The translations under genes were made by a program, and so were the position numbers. Shown here one piece after another: positions 59,798 to 64,000 of a DNA stretch of 64,000 bases; the stretch's first letter is position 1; each line of letters begins with the position of its first letter. Below the pieces are notes generated by a model. It did not search any database. It was not told the DNA's origin and was given only the letters and a program-made list of their open reading frames with translations. Source of the DNA: Maratus speciosus (Eukaryota > Arthropoda > Arachnida > Araneae > Salticidae); NCBI GenBank assembly GCA_963932465.1, contig OZ010796.1, positions 80,733,292-80,797,291 on the forward strand, in the 5' to 3' direction.

Positions 59798-60759
59798 GGG
59801 GCCGCTTCACTGAAACTCCCTGATCGCGAAATCCCATGTTAACTTATGGGAAAACTTAAAAGCGCGATTACTCATTACCTAACACAATTATTAAAATACG
59901 GTTTTCACCATCAGAAAGTAGACGTTCGATGCCGATGAAGTTCCTTTTTTACCCGATTGCCAAGAAGGGTTATGTGTTTCACGCGTATCTGGGTATGTGG
60001 ATGTTTTTTATACCGTCGAGACATCCCAACGGCTGGATGGGTTTTAATGAATATTTCTCTATCAATTCTTAACCATCCAATGGTTATAGGCTAAGTTTTG
60101 TTTTTATAAATTCAGAATGGCGATAGAGACGAAAAATATTTTTTACGCACCATATTGAGTGGCACATCATTGTATAGGTCTTTCAAAATGAAGACGATGT
60201 TTCATTGGCTATTTTACAGTCAGAAGCTCCGGTTAAATATTACACAACCTGAAAGTTGTGTAGGTAGGATCTATAGCTTTACTGCAACTCTAACCTTCAT
60301 AGACATCTATAGGCCTCATCAAAACAGTGTTTGTAGATAGGAACTAACAATTAAACACAACTTAAAAGTCATCAATACAAGTAAATAAAAAAAATAGGCA
60401 CGTAATATAAAAAATAGTTTCACATGGATGAGAAATAATTAATTAGTTCGCTTTTTACGCAGTCGAGTTTTTTGATTTTTAAAATTTATTTTAAAAACTG
60501 TCCCCGTAAGTTTTAAGTATTTTTAAGAAGAATAAAAAATTTCGAAAAGTGGAAATTTCAAAGTTTATCGGAATTTTTTAAATGCTTAAAGTTTAAGGAG
60601 ACGATTTTTAAAAACTCACATCATTTGCATTTCGCATCTACTTTCTGATGGTGAAAACCGTATTTTAATAATTATATTAGATAATGAGCAGTCGAACTTC
60701 TACGTTTTTCAGTAGGTTAACATGGATTTCGCGTCGGGGAGTTTCAGTGAAGCGGCCCC
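59798..60759. mobile_element. TTAA-flanked element G, ~155-bp inverted repeats
   Basis: Inward ends GGGGCCGCTTCACTGAAACT, 962 bp, between TTAA at 59794-59797 and 60760-60763. The arms share AATTATTAAAATACGGTTTT and CACCATCAGAAAGTAGA. Unlike the other TTAA families it has no palindrome near position 17. Piggybac or Kolobok origin is possible. No coding sequence. Confidence 0.88.
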
Positions 60760-60763
60760 TTAA

Positions 60764-61333
60764 CCCGGCAGGACGGGCGCAGGGTGTTTTGACACCCCAC
60801 GCCCGAAAATATTCATCTACTGTCTCTTCCAATAATCCGAAGTGCTCGGGTGCATCAGTACCTGCTTCTAAGGTCACCTTCCGTGCGTAACTTATGAAAA
60901 CGGCGAATTCAGACTCTTTTTTAGTCTTATAGAATTATAGAAAGTCTTATAGAAATTGAACTACATGTAAAAACTACAAAAAATCTAAAGTTTTTTATCC
61001 ATGTGTACGCCCTAAATATTATGAAAATTCATAAATCTCAGTATTTTTATCCACAATAATGTATAATTTTGTTAAAATAAAAAATTGAGTTTTTCGAATG
61101 AGGAGAGTAAAGGTGAGTGCTTTTAACTTATTTTGTATTAATTTTTAAAATTAACGATAATTTAACATTTCAGTTATCCTTCCTCATGAGACAGAGTGTA
61201 ATTATCATGAATTTCATTAACAGATAGAATTATAATGATTTTTTTTGGCATTTATGCCATTTAATATATTTGTGGTGTGCTGACACCCCATGCCCGTTCT
61301 CATGTTGCGTTTCGCGGCGCCCGTCCTGCCGGG
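60764..61333. mobile_element. TTAA-flanked element H
   Basis: Both ends are CCCGGCAGGACGGGCGC inward; TTAA at 60760-60763 (shared with G) and 61334-61337. A palindrome GGGTGTTTTGACACCC lies at 60782-60797, 18 bp from the left end. A second, GGTGTGCTGACACC, is at 61274-61287 with the same following text CCCA(C/T)GCCCG, in direct orientation. A GGTGAGT...TTTCAG pair at about 61112-61173 mimics an intron but no protein is supported. Confidence 0.85.
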
Positions 61334-61505
61334 TTAATACTGTAAAACCTCTAAGAACAGAACCTGTCTACACAGAAAAACTTTCCGAGAAAGAAATAAC
61401 GGTTAACCAGAATATTTTTTTGGTCCCTAGTTAATCCTCTTTACTGTATTTTGCACAGTAAAACCTGTGAAAATTGTACCTGTTTAAAACGGAGTGATGG
61501 CTTAA

Positions 61506-61911
61506 CCCTTTCAGGAACAAAGTACTCAGTGTTGCCAGTGGGCTACTTTTTTTTTTTAATTCAGCTTTCTTGATTGGCACCGCTTTTTTAAAACTATAAA
61601 ATTCGCCTCATTTAACAACACGTTAATTAAGTAGAAAACAAGGGGAATTTCACCATTTCAAAAAAGTTGTGCCAACCCAGAAATCTGAATTTCAAAAAAG
61701 TAACCCACCGGCAACACTGCGTCTGTAGCAAAAATGTTAAAATAATTGAATGACACCGGAATTTATGAACAAATTTATATGGAAGTAAGTAAAAGGTTTT
61801 CTTCGCGTACATTATACAAAGAGATATTTAAATTCGACATTCTAATGCCAATGTGGCATTTGGAAATTAAAATTAAGTGGTATATGTAATATACCGGTGC
61901 CTTTCAATGGG
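61506..61911. mobile_element. TTAA-flanked element E (family D-like)
   Basis: TTAA at 61502-61505 and 61912-61915. The palindrome GGTATATGTAATATACC at 61879-61895 is 16 bp from the right end and resembles that of family D. The inverted ends are only moderately similar (CCCTTTCAGGAAC against CCCATTGAAAGGC). A hAT MITE is nested inside. Confidence 0.72.
61527..61719. mobile_element. hAT-type MITE nested in element E
   Basis: CAGTGTTGCCAGTGGGCTAC at the left and its counterpart CCGGCAACACTG at the right, 193 bp, related to 24868-25056. The flanking 8 bp differ (AAAGTACT against CGTCTGTA), so the duplication has been lost or the copy is recombinant. Confidence 0.82.
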
Positions 61912-62235
61912 TTAAACGTAAAAATTTCAGACTCCCTACGAAAGGAATACCACACAAATAAAACTGTTCAATCGGAAACTCTCCATAACGGAATCTTATT
62001 TCTGGCGACTCAGCCTTCATAGAATTTACTGTGTAAGATGTGTTTATTTAATAGACTAAAACCTACTAAACACAGAATTTCAAGTTACTGGAAAAAGATT
62101 CCACTTTAAACAGATTTTCCTCTTAGCAGGGATAATTGAATGGCATTCCTTCCTTGGGACCACGATTTATATATATATTTTTTATTAATACACGATTCCG
62201 TTAGAGACAGATTCCAGTTTCGTAGGATTTAATAT

Positions 62236-62740
62236 ATTTTTATGCCCCGATTTAGGAGCCAATGCCCCGCTTTCTTCTTCTTCTTCTTCTTTTTTTTTTT
62301 TTTTTTTTTTTTTTTTGTTTTGTTTTTCTGTCTCAATTTTTGTGACAGTGGATCTGGTAACACTATATAAAACATGAAAAATCTCAAAAAATTCAGATTT
62401 TTACTCTTTTTACATTAAAAAATCTCTAAAGTTTTTAGAATGACTCAATCCGCATGTAAATACGATTAGTAGATCAAAATATGTGACGCTCTATGTGTTG
62501 TACTGTCTAGAGTTCTCGTGACTTCTTCCAGAATTAACATGCATTTGTCCCAGAATATAATTTTCCAAGATTTGGCATATATAATATAGAAATTGATGTA
62601 TTTTACTTTATGTGAAAGGTAATTAAGACACTTTCTACAGTGATTTTCGATCATATTTTTATTAAGTTTTCTTCAGGACTTTTAGTTTTTGAAGAAAATT
62701 TTGAAAATATGATTCTCCTAGCGGAGAGTACTAACAGAAA
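62236..62740. other. Unassigned DNA with (TTC)n-poly(T)
   Basis: TTC repeats at about 62270-62290 grade into a T-run to 62316. No gene. Confidence 0.5.
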
Positions 62741-62744
62741 TAGT

Positions 62745-62954
62745 ACTATTCCGGCGCAGTGGTCCCACGTCGGGACCACCTAATTTTAATTCCAAACTTA
62801 CAAACGGCACCAAGAATATTTTAATAAAATTTTGCTTTTACATCGAAAGTTTTAAGTAACGAGTTTTTAATTTCTAAAAAAGTCGTTTTTAAATTCCAGT
62901 GTGAGTCAATGAATTCATCATTTTACGAACAGAATTGTTCTGTGCCGGAAAGGG
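62745..62954. mobile_element. Decayed TTAA-type MITE, family I
   Basis: The right end reads inward CCCTTTCCGGCACAG next to TTAG (a mutated TTAA); the left end TATTCCGGCGCAG is eroded. A strong palindrome GTGGTCCCACGTCGGGACCAC (8-bp arms) starts at 62759, about 15 bp from the estimated left end. Confidence 0.6.
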
Positions 62955-63183
62955 TTAGGAAAATTATATATTTTTTCAAAATGTATTTTTCGATCATTTC
63001 AGAATTCAAACTAATAGTTATTATTTTCTGTACCCCAAAATGAAAAAAAGTACGGACAGGGCTGTTCTTTCAGAAGATATATCAAATTTTACACACAAAA
63101 GCTAAATTTTAAAAGTTTTCAGATTATTATTATTATTATTTTGTAAATAATTTACATTTTAAACTACATAAATACATTTTTAA

Positions 63184-63383
63184 CCCTAGAACTACCGGAA
63201 ATTTTACTCAAGCTTTATAAAAACATTCTACACCAGAATTTTTACTTAAAACTATTTAATTTGTTTATTTAACTTATTATTGTCTGATTTATACATTTAG
63301 TTTGTTTTGAAGAAATTTCTGGTTTGAATAAATATTTTGAATGTACATGTCGGGTCCATTGGACCCTTCTGGTAGACAGAGGG
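63184..63383. mobile_element. TTAA-flanked MITE, family A (copy 2)
   Basis: 200 bp between TTAA at 63180-63183 and 63384-63387. The palindrome GGGTCCATTGGACCC at 63352-63366 is 17 bp from the right end. It is a near-identical reverse complement of 342-541. Confidence 0.92.
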
Positions 63384-63389
63384 TTAAGA

Positions 63390-64000
63390 AAGAAGAGAAA
63401 AAAAAATTATAAATAACAATGTAAAATTTTGTGTTCCGAATTACCTGAAACAAAATCAGATTTAGTATACAATTACGATATAAATGACAAATAAAAACTG
63501 TGATATTTATGAAAAATTACTTAATCATCATAATAATTATAAATCATCATGATGTATGATTATCCTATGTTTTCTATAAAAATTCAATTTTTTCAAAGTT
63601 GTTCTCTCCATCTGTCATTAAAAAAAAAAAAAAAAAAAAAAAAAAATGTATGCATAAATACATTTTAAGTGATTATTTTTATCTTGATATGAGAATTTAT
63701 ATTTACTTTTGAAAAATTAAGTTTTATAGCTTTTAACACACACACATAGAGAAAAAAAATTCAAGGGAAAAAAACTCTTTTGAAAATTCCTTGTTTGTTT
63801 ATTTTTCCTCTGTTTAGAGATATTTGATAGTTTATGAAAGAATATTTTCTCATATTTAAAATAATTGACACAAAATGAGAAGGAAAGTCTCGAGAAAATA
63901 TATTTTTTAATACATAATTTGTAATTTAAGAAGTTGCTTGAAATTTCGTAAACAAACTGTGCTTAGAGTAAATTTTGAAGAAAATCCTTCAAAGTGTCAG
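63390..64000. other. Unassigned AT-rich DNA
   Basis: A 27-base A-run at 63620-63646. No gene or element ends; an element could continue past the window. Confidence 0.45.

Larger units (their letters stand above)
61341..62235. mobile_element. Probable pogo/Tc1-like remnant carrying nested elements
   Basis: CTGTAAAACCTCTAAGAACA, AACCTGTCTACACAG and a repeat ACAGTAAAACCTGTGAAAAT lie on the left; AACTCTCCATAACGGAATC, GGCGACTCAGCC and CGTTAGAGACAGATTCCAG on the right. This text resembles a widespread arthropod TA-target element as I recall it. Ends are not exact. The TTAA element at 61506-61911 interrupts it. Confidence 0.4.

Noticed and set aside
60677..60877. Protein-like minus-strand frame (VTLEAGTDAPEHFG...)
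   Set aside because: It crosses the ends of two different TTAA elements, and its middle part is their inverted-repeat text, so it is not one gene.
61103..61175. GGTGAGT...TTTCAG, an intron-like pair
   Set aside because: The flanking text gives only a few codons and itself forms an inverted pair (ATGAGGAGAG/CTTCCTCAT); no exon is supported.

Overview
This 64-kb window is AT-rich, non-coding eukaryotic DNA made largely of transposable elements. I found no host protein-coding gene. Arthropod origin is the best guess: the mix of short palindromic DNA transposons, TTAA-target elements, an IS630/mariner-group transposase of the D,D41D type and tandem-repeat Helentron-like elements fits arthropods, possibly a chelicerate or crustacean, but the sequence does not settle the taxon.

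Layout. 1-9.7 kb: palindromic MITEs, a Mutator-like transposase pseudogene (minus strand) interrupted by nested TTAA elements, a tandem duplication, a 2.7-kb foldback element and a dead IS630-type transposon. 11.1-12.7 kb: a cluster of MITEs with a tRNA-derived SINE. 13.5-20.3 kb: a foldback element with about 1-kb arms, each three ~294-bp units, split by a 4.7-kb Helentron-like element carrying about 30 copies of a 151-bp repeat. 20.3-23.3 kb: the best gene, an intact 358-residue D,D41D transposase inside long (~570-bp) inverted repeats. 24.8-35.5 kb: many MITEs, several with exact target-site duplications. 36.5-38.3 kb: a diverged tandem array and a tRNA-like sequence. 41-42.7 kb: a long inverted repeat with a MITE in one arm. 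43.5-44.5 kb: a TA-flanked element. 46.8-55.7 kb: a large TA-flanked, pogo-like element with six copies of a 16-bp motif and a PHD-finger remnant, holding a second Helentron-like element. 56.5-57.8 kb: a near-complete 1.3-kb hairpin. 59.8-63.4 kb: TTAA elements, two of them back to back.

The most interesting signal is shared by at least ten TTAA-flanked short elements. Each has a 15-17-bp palindrome 16-17 bp inside one end. Its arm sequence differs between families yet stays self-complementary. In three families with homologous bodies, one arm position is C:G, A:T and G:C in turn, which is textbook compensatory change. Nested copies give internal controls: removing one insertion and one TTAA restores the reading frame of the interrupted Mutator-like pseudogene.

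The elements do not form a host pathway. Their relations are parasitic and historical: the D,D41D transposase could act on its own ends and perhaps on the neighbouring foldback with similar CAGGGTGTT ends, while every other element here is non-autonomous or decayed.
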